Shown here: positions 46,282-54,326 of the stretch, piece after piece
How positions within the stretch are numbered: the stretch's first letter is position 1
Layout of the letters: each line of letters begins with the position of its first letter
NCBI RefSeq assembly: GCF_900102215.1
Contig: NZ_FNBG01000010.1
Location: forward strand, 62,001-126,000
Direction: 5' to 3'
Source of the DNA: Fontibacillus panacisegetis
Lineage (GTDB): Bacteria; Bacillota; Bacilli; Paenibacillales; Paenibacillaceae
Length of the DNA stretch: 64,000 nt
Made by a program: the position numbers and the translations under genes
The notes under the pieces: model-generated
Told to the model about the DNA's origin: nothing
Seen by the model: only the letters and a program-made list of their open reading frames with translations
Database searches by the model: none

Positions 46282-46540
46282 AATTCGAAGTGTTGAATCA
46301 ATGAACGATAAAACGTGAAGACGGGACCATTAAGAGAAGATAGCGGCGTCCAGAGAGCGATTCCTTGGCTGTAAGAATTGCACCCGCCCTCTCCGAAACC
46401 TACCCCCGAGCGGCCAGCGCATGCTGGACAGCGCCCCTGTTACCGGGCTATAGAGTCGGATGATTTAATCATCAATGAAGGTGGTACCGCGGAAGCCAAA
46501 CTTTCGTCCTTTGCATGCAGAGGCGGAAGTTTTTTTTATA
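46282..46540 (+). promoter_or_regulatory. T-box riboswitch, proline specific
   Basis: The leader contains AGAGAG of stem I (46352-46357), a specifier loop with GAAACCTACC where CCU (46399-46401) reads as a proline codon, the conserved T-box AAGGTGGTACCGCGG (46478-46492), and a terminator hairpin AAACTT...GAAGTTT with a T run (about 46498-46540). Uncharged proline tRNA should favour the antiterminator and switch on proBAC. Confidence 0.92.
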
Positions 46541-46600
46541 GGCTCTCATTGACTCGTTCGTTATTATTACACACCATTACAGCCACAAGGAGTGATCTCC

Positions 46601-47707
46601 ATGCAACGCCGCATCGTTGTTAAAATCGGGAGCAGTTCGCTTACCTCACCTGAGGGAGGATTAAACAAAAGAGCTGTCGCCTATTTTGCTGCAGAGCTCG
46701 CGAGGATAAAGGCCGCTGGTCATCAAGTGTTGTTAGTTTCCTCCGGGGCCGTCGCAGCAGGCTTTAGAGAAATTGGATATACAGAGCGCCCGAAGCTGCT
46801 TCATGAGAAGCAGGCTGCTGCTGCCGTTGGGCAAGCTTTGCTCATGCAGGTCTACCGGGAAGAGCTTGCGGATCATGGCATCTCGGCTGCCCAGGTTCTG
46901 CTTACCCGTACAGATTTTCAAAATCGAAAAAGAATGGGCAACGCCAGCATGGCCCTTGAGGAGCTGCTCGTTCGCAACATTATTCCGATCATAAATGAAA
47001 ATGACACCGTCTCTATAGACGAGCTTAAATTTGGAGATAACGATACCTTATCCGCCCTGGTTGCGAATTTAATCAAAGCGGATCAGCTTATAATTCTGAC
47101 TGATACAGATGGCCTCTACACTAAAGATCCTCGCATTGATCCTTCTGCAGAACGAATTGAACGGATTCAGGAAATTACAGATGATATTTACTTGATCGCC
47201 GGAGGAGCAGGATCTGAAGTAGGCACAGGCGGCATGCGTTCCAAAGTAGATGCTGCCAAAATCGCAACGCGTGGTGGAGTTCCTGTATTTGTAGGTAAAG
47301 TGAATCAACCAGGTGAATTGATCGGAGCTCTTGAAGGAGCAGGAAGAGGTACTTATTTTGAAACTCAAAGCTCCTCCCTGCCTCGTAAAAAGCAATGGCT
47401 CGGATTTCTCTCGACCCCCTTTGGATCTTTAACTGTCGACCAAGGTGCAGAAGATGCGCTCATTCATGGTGGAAGAAGCTTGCTGCCTGTAGGTGTGCGC
47501 AAAGCAAAAGGACATTTCCATGTTGGAGACGTTGTAGAGGTTGTCAACACAGACGGAGAGATACTGGGGCGCGGTATCATCAACTATGATATTGAACAGC
47601 TGCTCGAAATACTGGGATTGCCCAGCTCTGAAGTAGTTAAGAAGATCGATGTTGCCCATCGTCTGGAAGTTATTCATCGTGATGAATGGATATCACTTAA
47701 ATCATAA
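46601..47707 (+). CDS. proB: glutamate 5-kinase
   Basis: This 368-residue first enzyme of proline synthesis phosphorylates glutamate. It has an amino-acid-kinase domain (RRIVVKIGSSSLTSPEGG, NENDTVSIDELKFGDNDTLSALVA, LTDTDGLYTKDPR) and a C-terminal PUA domain (about residues 275-365). AAGGAG lies eight bases before the ATG at 46601. It is the first gene of proBAC and is controlled by the proline T-box. Confidence 0.95.
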   Translation: MQRRIVVKIGSSSLTSPEGGLNKRAVAYFAAELARIKAAGHQVLLVSSGAVAAGFREIGYTERPKLLHEKQAAAAVGQALLMQVYREELADHGISAAQVLLTRTDFQNRKRMGNASMALEELLVRNIIPIINENDTVSIDELKFGDNDTLSALVANLIKADQLIILTDTDGLYTKDPRIDPSAERIERIQEITDDIYLIAGGAGSEVGTGGMRSKVDAAKIATRGGVPVFVGKVNQPGELIGALEGAGRGTYFETQSSSLPRKKQWLGFLSTPFGSLTVDQGAEDALIHGGRSLLPVGVRKAKGHFHVGDVVEVVNTDGEILGRGIINYDIEQLLEILGLPSSEVVKKIDVAHRLEVIHRDEWISLKS

Positions 47708-47740
47708 TTTAATTTTTAATTAGGTCGAGGAGGTATTTGT

Positions 47741-48988
47741 ATGAGTGAAGTACGACAAAAGGCTGAGCTGGCTGGCAGAGTCACTTCTGTTCTAAGCAGC
47801 TTGTCAACCGAACAGAAAAATGCAGCACTTCTTGTTGCTGCACAGGCGTTGATTAATGCTAGTGATGACATTATTGAAGCTAACAAGGAGGATTTGCAGC
47901 GTGGCCGGGAAAACGGAACATCGGAATCGCTGCTTGATCGGCTTGCTCTTAATAAGGGGCGGATTGAAGGCATTGCGGAAGGATTGAAACAGATCGTAGA
48001 GCTGCCAGATCCAATCGGCGAGACGCTTGAGACAATAGATCGTCCTAACGGTCTGCATATAGTCAAACGTCGCGTTCCCCTCGGTGTAATCGGAATCGTC
48101 TATGAAGCTCGCCCTAACGTTACAGTTGATGCGATCGGGCTCTGCCTTAAAACCGGCAACGCTGTTGTTCTTCGCGGGGGATCTTCGGCCCTTTCCTCAA
48201 ACCGAAAAATAGTTGAGATTATCCACGAGGCTCTTAAAGGTACAGCCGTTCCCCGTGATGCTGTCCAGTTGATCGAGGACCCAAACCGTTCCTCTGTAGA
48301 CGAAATGTTAAAACTGAACGGACTGCTTGATGTTGTAATTCCACGCGGCGGCAGCTCACTGATTCAGAACGTTGTACAAAATGCCACCGTTCCTGTAATC
48401 GAGACAGGCGCTGGTATTTGCCACACTTATCTTGACGCTTCCGCTACTCCTGAAATGGCGACAGCTATTTCAATTAACGCCAAGGTTCAGCGTCCTTCTG
48501 TCTGCAATGCGATGGAGACGCTGCTTGTCCATGAGGATTATGCAACGGCTCATCTTTCCGACCTTGCCGAAGTATTCAAGGAAGCCGGAGTGGAGCTTAG
48601 AGGCGATGACAAAACTCGTTCTATTGTTAATTGGGCTTCTGAAGCAACTGATGAGGATTATGCAACAGAATATAACGACTATATTTTAAATGTAAAAATC
48701 GTAAGTAACCTGGATGAAGCTCTATCACACATTCGCCAGTTTAGTACAAAACACTCCGAATGTATCGTTACAGAAGACCGTGAGAACGCGCTGCGCTTTC
48801 AGCAGGAAGTGGATGCAGCCGCAGTATATCATAATGTTTCTACCCGATTCACAGACGGCTTTGAATTTGGATTTGGTGCAGAAATCGGAATCAGTACGCA
48901 GAAGCTGCATGCAAGAGGACCTATGGGACTCCCCGCTCTGACTTCAAGCAAGTATATCATTGACGGCAACGGGCAAATTCGAGAGTAA
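47741..48988 (+). CDS. proA: gamma-glutamyl phosphate reductase
   Basis: This 415-residue member of the aldehyde dehydrogenase superfamily reduces glutamyl-5-phosphate to the semialdehyde. The catalytic Cys is in QRPSVCNAMETLL, and NAVVLRGGSSALSSN and GFGAEIGISTQKLHARGPMGL are family blocks. It follows proB after 33 bases with GGAGG upstream. Confidence 0.95.
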   Translation: MSEVRQKAELAGRVTSVLSSLSTEQKNAALLVAAQALINASDDIIEANKEDLQRGRENGTSESLLDRLALNKGRIEGIAEGLKQIVELPDPIGETLETIDRPNGLHIVKRRVPLGVIGIVYEARPNVTVDAIGLCLKTGNAVVLRGGSSALSSNRKIVEIIHEALKGTAVPRDAVQLIEDPNRSSVDEMLKLNGLLDVVIPRGGSSLIQNVVQNATVPVIETGAGICHTYLDASATPEMATAISINAKVQRPSVCNAMETLLVHEDYATAHLSDLAEVFKEAGVELRGDDKTRSIVNWASEATDEDYATEYNDYILNVKIVSNLDEALSHIRQFSTKHSECIVTEDRENALRFQQEVDAAAVYHNVSTRFTDGFEFGFGAEIGISTQKLHARGPMGLPALTSSKYIIDGNGQIRE

Positions 48989-49007
48989 TACGACAGGAGG
49001 TCATACT

Positions 49008-49865
49008 ATGAATTCAACTCATCAAGCAAGTCTAGGTTCAATCTGCTTTTACGGTGCAGGATCAATGGCTGAAGCAATTGTCCGCGGGCTCATCCATAAA
49101 AGTGTGGCTGCTCCGAAGCAAATATCGATGCTTAACCGCAGCAATCAAGAACGCCTTACTTACTTATCACAGCAGTACGGCGTGTTTACTGGTAATAGCG
49201 AGCAGGACAAGAATAAATATCTTACTGAAGCCTCGATCATTGTACTGGCTATGAAGCCTAAAGATGCCAAAGAAGCCCTCACTGAGCTTGGTCCTAAGCT
49301 ACAGGAGGGACAATTGATCGTATCTCTGATCGCTGGCATCTCCATTTCCACACTTCAACAATTGCTGGGAACGAACGCTCCGATCGCACGCTCGATGCCT
49401 AACACATCGAGCTCTATCGGGCTTGGAGCTACGGGATTATCCTTTTCCGAGGAGACAACTGACGACCATGTTCAGCAGGTTCTGTCCATGTTCCAATCCG
49501 TCGGTATCGTCAGTGTCATTCCCGAAGAACAAATGGACATTTTGACGGGAGTTTCCGGAAGCGGTCCAGCATATATCTACTACATGATCGAAGCGATGAT
49601 TGAAGCTGGTATTGAAGGCGGACTTACACCTGACCAAGCTCGTAATCTGACGGTACAAACCGTGCTGGGTGCGGCTTCTATGATGCTTGAGACTGGAGAA
49701 GATCCAGCGAAGCTGCGTAAGGACATCACGTCGCCTAACGGATCTACTCAGGCCGCATTGGAGGTGCTCGCAGACAAAGACTTCACCAATACAGTTAAAG
49801 CAGCCGTACACCGCTGTAAAGAACGGTCTTTCGAGATGGGACAAGCTGTGAAGGAGGCGCTTTAA
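49008..49865 (+). CDS. proC: pyrroline-5-carboxylate reductase
   Basis: This 285-residue enzyme makes proline from pyrroline-5-carboxylate. It has an N-terminal dinucleotide fold (ICFYGAGSMAEAIVRGL) and the C-terminal GVSGSGPAYIYYMIEAMIEAG and DITSPNGSTQAALEVL motifs. AGGAGG seven bases upstream fixes the start at 49008. It is the last intact gene of proBAC; the mtnX remnant follows directly. Confidence 0.95.
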   Translation: MNSTHQASLGSICFYGAGSMAEAIVRGLIHKSVAAPKQISMLNRSNQERLTYLSQQYGVFTGNSEQDKNKYLTEASIIVLAMKPKDAKEALTELGPKLQEGQLIVSLIAGISISTLQQLLGTNAPIARSMPNTSSSIGLGATGLSFSEETTDDHVQQVLSMFQSVGIVSVIPEEQMDILTGVSGSGPAYIYYMIEAMIEAGIEGGLTPDQARNLTVQTVLGAASMMLETGEDPAKLRKDITSPNGSTQAALEVLADKDFTNTVKAAVHRCKERSFEMGQAVKEAL

Positions 49866-49890
49866 TGACCTGCTGCACAGCAAAATATAG

Positions 49891-50052
49891 ACTTTTGATC
49901 CAACGGCTGATTTTGAAGGAGCAAAGCTCGCTGATCGCATCTATTCACGTGCTCGGCTTACAGAAATATGCCAGAAGCTTGGCATAAAACATACACCTTT
50001 TGAGACTTTTACAGATATTAGATCCGACTTCATTAGGCTGGAGGGAGAATAA
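49891..50052 (+). pseudogene. mtnX: 3' remnant of mtnX
   Basis: An open frame of 53 codons with no start encodes DFEGAKLADRIYSRARLTEI and then QKLGIKHTPFETFTDIR. This resembles the C-terminus of MtnX, the 2-hydroxy-3-keto-5-methylthiopentenyl-1-phosphate phosphatase of methionine salvage. A TAG at 49888 closes the frame upstream. The stop lies two bases before the mtnB start, and the mtnB ribosome binding site (GGAGGGAG) is inside the remnant, the spacing of an old operon. The first three quarters of the gene are gone. Confidence 0.75.
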
Positions 50053-50054
50053 AA

Positions 50055-50699
50055 ATGAACTTTGCCGACATTCCTTTGGAAGAGAAACAAGCTGCCCTTC
50101 ATGATTTACGGGCGGTCAAGGAACAATTAGCCGCTCGCGGGTGGTTCCCCGGAACAAGCGGAAATCTTTCTATACGGGTTGGCGACTTCCAGCCTGATCA
50201 GTTCTATTTCGCTATAACATCCAGCGGTAAAGACAAATCGGTTAATACACCGGAGGATTTTCTCTTTGTTGATGCAGCTGGAGAACCTTGTGAGACAACT
50301 GAATTGAAGCCAAGTGCAGAGACGCTCATCCATTCTAAAATCTACCGGATGACTGGCTGTGGAGCTATTTTCCATGTTCATACCGTATTCAACAATCTGC
50401 TTAGTGAGCGATATGGGAATGACGGATTTGTTCCTGCACAGGGGATTGAGCTCATTAAAGGCCTCGGCATATGGGAAGAGAATGCTGCCATTCGCATTCC
50501 TATCGTTCCAAACTATGCCGACATTCCTTCAATCGCCAAGCTGATACCTGGTGCAATTCAGTCAGACATTCCCGGTTTTTTACTCCGTAACCACGGTATC
50601 TACGTGTGGGGCCGCAACGCCTTCGAAGCAAAACGTCATTTAGAAGCTTTCGAATTCATACTTGAGGTAGAATATCGCAGACTCGCACTAGGAGTGTAG
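50055..50699 (+). CDS. mtnB: methylthioribulose-1-phosphate dehydratase
   Basis: This 214-residue class II aldolase-family enzyme dehydrates methylthioribulose-1-phosphate in methionine salvage. It has SAETLIHSKIYR, the zinc-binding FHVHTVF pair and a later RNHGIYVWG His. The gene looks intact. The neighbouring mtnE and mtnX are remnants, mtnW is absent here, and a terminator follows instead of mtnD, so the enzyme may lack its pathway unless the rest is elsewhere. Confidence 0.92.
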   Translation: MNFADIPLEEKQAALHDLRAVKEQLAARGWFPGTSGNLSIRVGDFQPDQFYFAITSSGKDKSVNTPEDFLFVDAAGEPCETTELKPSAETLIHSKIYRMTGCGAIFHVHTVFNNLLSERYGNDGFVPAQGIELIKGLGIWEENAAIRIPIVPNYADIPSIAKLIPGAIQSDIPGFLLRNHGIYVWGRNAFEAKRHLEAFEFILEVEYRRLALGV

Positions 50700-50712
50700 A
50701 TAGTTTACATGT

Positions 50713-50776
50713 AAAGGAACCACTGGACAACAGTTGGTACACATTGCTGGCCGAACATTACTCCAGCGGTTCTTTT
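50713..50776 (+). terminator. terminator after mtnB
   Basis: AAAGGAACCACTGG pairs with CCAGCGGTTCTTTT with one mismatch and one wobble. It lies 13 bases after the mtnB stop. Confidence 0.7.
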
Positions 50777-50834
50777 AAATATATGCACTCAAGTCAAGGC
50801 ACAAGAGGCAATTTTGTTCTAATAGCGTCTCTGT

Positions 50835-51020
50835 AATTCCTGCAAAAGTACATCTTCTTAATCTCATGGTTCCGGCAATCTCATAATTCCTGCAATAATA
50901 CATCTATTTCGGGCTAAATCTCCAACTACTGAACAAAACTTATGTAATTCCTGCACTTATGCAGGCTTTGAACTTGATTTACTCTAACTACTCGATAATT
51001 CCTGCACTTTTGCAGTTTTT
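50835..51020. repeat. cluster of short TGCA-hairpin repeats (copy 2)
   Basis: AATTCCTGCA units start at 50835, 50885, 50946 and 50997 (spacing 50, 61 and 51). The third forms a perfect CCTGCA-CTTA-TGCAGG hairpin. It is the same family as the cluster at 6908-7052. Confidence 0.65.
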
Positions 51021-51146
51021 CCTTCTACAACGTGCTGGGAAGGGACTAAGCTTACTTTATAATGCAGACGGACATATCAGCCTTATTTACACGAAAATGA
51101 AGGTCATTTTCTCCAAATAGTGCACCAGCCCACCAATCCATAACAA

Positions 51147-51178
51147 AGGCCGCCCCACTAACAAGAGTGGGACAGCCT
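51147..51178 (-). terminator. terminator of the uppP operon
   Basis: AGGCTGTCCCACT and AGTGGGGCGGCCT form a 13-bp stem with two wobble pairs and a 6-base loop, followed on the minus strand by TTTGTT. Confidence 0.75.
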
Positions 51179-51192
51179 CTACTCAAACCTTA

Positions 51193-52038
51193 TTAAAAAA
51201 AGATTACCCAAATGACGATCGCTAACACAATTCGATAAATAGCAAAAGGCACCAGCTTGATTCGGTCAATCAGCTTCAAGAAGAAACGAATTGAGATAAG
51301 TGCGAACACAAATGCACTAATAAATCCTGCAATAAAGAACGGCAAAGCATCAAGGGTAAAATACTGCCAGTTTTTTAGCAGTGATAATGCACTTGCACCA
51401 GCCATCACCGGCACAGCCATAATAAAGGTGAAATCTGATGCGGCACGATGGCTTAAGCCGAGGAGTACACCTCCAGAAATCGTCGACCCCGATCGAGAGA
51501 AACCTGGCCAAATAGATAGACATTGAAACAAACCGATGGAAAAAGCTTGCTTGTAGGTCATTTGGTCAACACTTTCCACCTTCGCCCGCTTCGGTCTCAG
51601 CTTATCAGCAAAGATCATCAATATTGCACCAATCACTAATCCAATCAGCACTGTATATGTCGAGAAGAGATACTCGTCTATAAAATCTTCAAAGAGCAAG
51701 CCCAGCACACCCGCAGGAATTAACCCAACGATGACCTGCCCCAGCTTTAGGCGAGAGCCGGCATGTTGTATCTGGCCCTTATTTTTACGAGTGAACCTCG
51801 ATAACCCAAGCAAATCAATAAACCGATCCTTAAATACGACTAACACGGCCAGAATCGATCCAAGCTGTATAACTACTTTAAATGTATTAGCCACATATTT
51901 CGATGATAAAAATTGCTCGGTCTTCAGCCACATATCATCAACTATGATCATATGACCAGTTGAAGAGACTGGAGCAAATTCAGTTAACCCTTCCACCAAA
52001 CCAAGAATAATAGCTTTTATGATGCTAATCCAATCCAT
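51193..52038 (-). CDS. uppP: undecaprenyl-diphosphatase
   Basis: This 281-residue polytopic enzyme dephosphorylates undecaprenyl diphosphate so that the lipid carrier can be reused in wall synthesis. Motif 1 is EGLTEFAPVSSTGHMI and motif 2 is PGFSRSGSTISGG; at least seven spans are visible. Members confer bacitracin resistance. It follows the DedA gene after 27 bases and is the last gene of the apparent ECF sigma operon. Confidence 0.95.
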   Translation of the reverse strand: MDWISIIKAIILGLVEGLTEFAPVSSTGHMIIVDDMWLKTEQFLSSKYVANTFKVVIQLGSILAVLVVFKDRFIDLLGLSRFTRKNKGQIQHAGSRLKLGQVIVGLIPAGVLGLLFEDFIDEYLFSTYTVLIGLVIGAILMIFADKLRPKRAKVESVDQMTYKQAFSIGLFQCLSIWPGFSRSGSTISGGVLLGLSHRAASDFTFIMAVPVMAGASALSLLKNWQYFTLDALPFFIAGFISAFVFALISIRFFLKLIDRIKLVPFAIYRIVLAIVIWVIFF

Positions 52039-52065
52039 TTATTACGTTCTCTCCTTCTAGTTGTC

Positions 52066-52680
52066 TCAGAGCTTTCTTTTTTTGAAGTTGCGGATTAAGA
52101 AATAACCACAGACCAGCGCAATGACCGCAAGGAATACGTACGCAATATTGGAGTAAATATCCATGAATTCAAGGATTGTATCCCATGAGCCTCCAAGTGC
52201 AGCTCCAACAGTAACGAGTATAATATTCCAAGTTAACGTGCCTATAGTGGTAAATAGCAGAAAAAGACCAAACTTCATCTTTGACATCCCCGCGGGAATC
52301 GAGATCAGACTACGAATAACAGGAATCAGCCGACAAAATAACACTGTCCAGTAACCGTAACGATCAAACCATTTATCCGCTTTGCGAATATCTTCTTTTT
52401 TCAGACGTAAGAAACGACCATATTTCTCTATCCATCTCTCCAACTTGTCAACATTAATGAGATACCCGATGCCGTACAATATTACTGCACCTAAAATTGA
52501 GCCTAACGTAGCTGAAATGATAACTCCTGTTCTCGTCAAACTAGTATAAGTCGTCATAAAGCCGCCAAATGTCAATATAACCTCTGATGGTATTGGCGGG
52601 AATACATTTTCAAGAGCAATCAGCAATAGAATTCCTATGTACCCGAACTGCTCCATCGTATCTGTAATCCAGTTGTCCAC
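52066..52680 (-). CDS. DedA-family membrane protein
   Basis: This 204-residue protein has the DedA/VTT fold with ENVFPPIPSEVILTFGGF near the start and FCRLIPVIRSLISIPAGMSKMKF in the second half. DedA proteins include the undecaprenyl-phosphate translocase UptA. The place directly before uppP supports a role in returning undecaprenyl phosphate to the inner face; that role is inferred from context. Confidence 0.88.
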   Translation of the reverse strand: MDNWITDTMEQFGYIGILLLIALENVFPPIPSEVILTFGGFMTTYTSLTRTGVIISATLGSILGAVILYGIGYLINVDKLERWIEKYGRFLRLKKEDIRKADKWFDRYGYWTVLFCRLIPVIRSLISIPAGMSKMKFGLFLLFTTIGTLTWNIILVTVGAALGGSWDTILEFMDIYSNIAYVFLAVIALVCGYFLIRNFKKRKL

Positions 52681-52739
52681 AAGCTGCCTCCTATCCCTTC
52701 CTGTCCAGTACCAAACTCTCTATTAAGTTCGTTCGCAAA

Positions 52740-53840
52740 CTACAGTTCTTCGTCATCCCAAAGCAACTGTTTTTTATTTTTGCGTGAGATCAGTTTAATA
52801 CCACCACCGATAAGAATAACCGAGACGAGCGCCGGACGCAAATATTCTTGAATTCTGTAGTAGATTCGCAAATCAGGATACCATCTATCAAATGTAGGAA
52901 CGAGCAAATTCATCACGATATAATAAATCCCTAGCAGAACCAAAATAATCCCCAGCCAATGCTCCTGGTTAGCTCTACCTTTTATTAAAGGAATATCCTC
53001 CATAGGCAGTATGCCATAGCGACTTGTTTGCTGTAATCCATCAAAAAAGCTGTAGAACCAAATAACTGGAACGATGAATAAAAACACCGACAGTCTCAAC
53101 ACATCGATTATATAGAAGCTGCTCAAAAACAGTACCATTAGCTGCAGACCTCGTTTTTGAAGTCCTAAATACATTTGTCCCGCCCCAGGAAAAGCTGATA
53201 ATAATGTAGCAAGCACTTTACTGCGTCTGCCTTCAATTCTACCGGATTCCCATTCATTAAAAAGAGTACGATCTTCAAGCAATTCCCCTGCTTGTTTGCG
53301 ATGAATGAGCTGCACCGCGTCAAACATACAATACAGCCATATGATCGGGAGCAAGCCTAAAAAGAGCAAAAATACAGATTCATGCGTGATGCCCGTGACA
53401 AAAAACATCATAGTGATCAAGCCGAAGAACATAATAAGGAAAGATAGTCCTCTTTGCATCAAGCCCATTTGAAAATGTCCCAGACCCGGAATGAATGATA
53501 GCAAAATTGTAAAAAACCGCTCACTATCAGCTTCTCCCTTTCTCATGGCAGGTACATAACCTAGTTCCTGTCCCGCGTTCTGTAAATTTACAGGGTGCCG
53601 AAGCATAGAGATGAACAAATCGATCATACTGATCACCCAGAGAATACAAGCTAAAACCAAAGCAACTAAAAATATTTCCCCTTCACTACTCATCGCAGCC
53701 AGCACACCGCCCATAAATAGTCCTCCGAAGAACATGAGCGGATAGGTAAAACCTCTTCCTTTATTGCCCCAATATAAATGACCGAGCCCCGGCAAAAAAT
53801 TCAAAAGGAATGCCAGCATTCTATTTCGATAATATTGCAA
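52740..53840 (-). CDS. polytopic membrane protein with three PGLGH-type repeats
   Basis: This 366-residue protein contains three similar units: NFLPGLGHLYWGNKGRG (about residues 14-30), SFIPGLGHFQMGLMQRGL (about 113-130) and SAFPGAGQMYLGLQKRGL (about 213-230). Each is followed by two spans and an aromatic W-FYS/MFD segment. This resembles TM2-like hairpins. A C-terminal pair of spans (WLGIILVLLGIYYIV) resembles LiaI/DUF5668-type regions. It lies between the anti-sigma and DedA genes, with gaps of 21 and 59 bases. The function is unknown; a stress sensor or effector is possible. Confidence 0.72.
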   Translation of the reverse strand: MQYYRNRMLAFLLNFLPGLGHLYWGNKGRGFTYPLMFFGGLFMGGVLAAMSSEGEIFLVALVLACILWVISMIDLFISMLRHPVNLQNAGQELGYVPAMRKGEADSERFFTILLSFIPGLGHFQMGLMQRGLSFLIMFFGLITMMFFVTGITHESVFLLFLGLLPIIWLYCMFDAVQLIHRKQAGELLEDRTLFNEWESGRIEGRRSKVLATLLSAFPGAGQMYLGLQKRGLQLMVLFLSSFYIIDVLRLSVFLFIVPVIWFYSFFDGLQQTSRYGILPMEDIPLIKGRANQEHWLGIILVLLGIYYIVMNLLVPTFDRWYPDLRIYYRIQEYLRPALVSVILIGGGIKLISRKNKKQLLWDDEEL

Positions 53841-53861
53841 AATTTATCATCCTTTCTTGTT

Positions 53862-54326
53862 CTACTTTTTAGGCGAAGGGTCTCTTAAGGAATCCATCCA
53901 TTTAGAGGTTACATTCATCCATTTATCGCTTATCGATACCGTTCTGTTCCTGTCCATCGATTGACCCGCCTCTACTGACAACAAATCAAAAAATCCACTT
54001 CCCATGAGCAATAAAGTGATAGATGCAGCAATAAGATAGTGGTAGAAAGGGAGATTCCGGCTACTACTGACTTTCGATTTCACAGCCTGCTCAACGCCTC
54101 TCTTTTCACTAGAAGGAAGTGCAGAAATGATACACTGAGTAAACAATTCTTGATTGCCGAGTGTAGGCAGCTCTCCCTTAAGTTCCTCCAGCTCATGCAA
54201 ATACATCTGAAAAGTCTCTTCATCCTCAATCAGAAGATTTTCAAGCTTCTGTTCTTTTTCAGGAGGTAATTTCCCCAGTATGTAATCACTCCACAAAGCA
54301 TTTTCTCGATGTCCTCCTTTACTCAT
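53862..54326 (-). CDS. probable anti-sigma factor
   Basis: This 154-residue protein has a cytoplasmic helical N-terminal part (residues 1-90), one span (about 103-120) and an external tail. It lacks the H-X3-C-X2-C zinc motif of ZAS anti-sigma factors. Its ATG at 54326 overlaps the sigma gene stop (ATGA), which gives translational coupling. Position and topology make an anti-sigma role likely. Confidence 0.72.
   Translation of the reverse strand: MSKGGHRENALWSDYILGKLPPEKEQKLENLLIEDEETFQMYLHELEELKGELPTLGNQELFTQCIISALPSSEKRGVEQAVKSKVSSSRNLPFYHYLIAASITLLLMGSGFFDLLSVEAGQSMDRNRTVSISDKWMNVTSKWMDSLRDPSPKK

Larger units (their letters stand above)
50700..51192. other. 0.5 kb intergenic region after mtnB
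   Basis: No gene is seen. The stretch contains the mtnB terminator, four short TGCA-type repeats (50835-51020) and the terminator of uppP. Confidence 0.6.

Noticed and set aside
46378..46623. A short open frame over the proBAC leader
   Set aside because: The region is a clear T-box leader; the frame crosses its stems and terminator.
49437..49940. A 167-codon open frame antisense to proC
   Set aside because: It covers conserved proC sequence and shows no motif.
50835..51020. CRISPR array
   Set aside because: The units are about 20 bases and degenerate, the spacing is uneven (50, 61, 51), and no cas gene is near.
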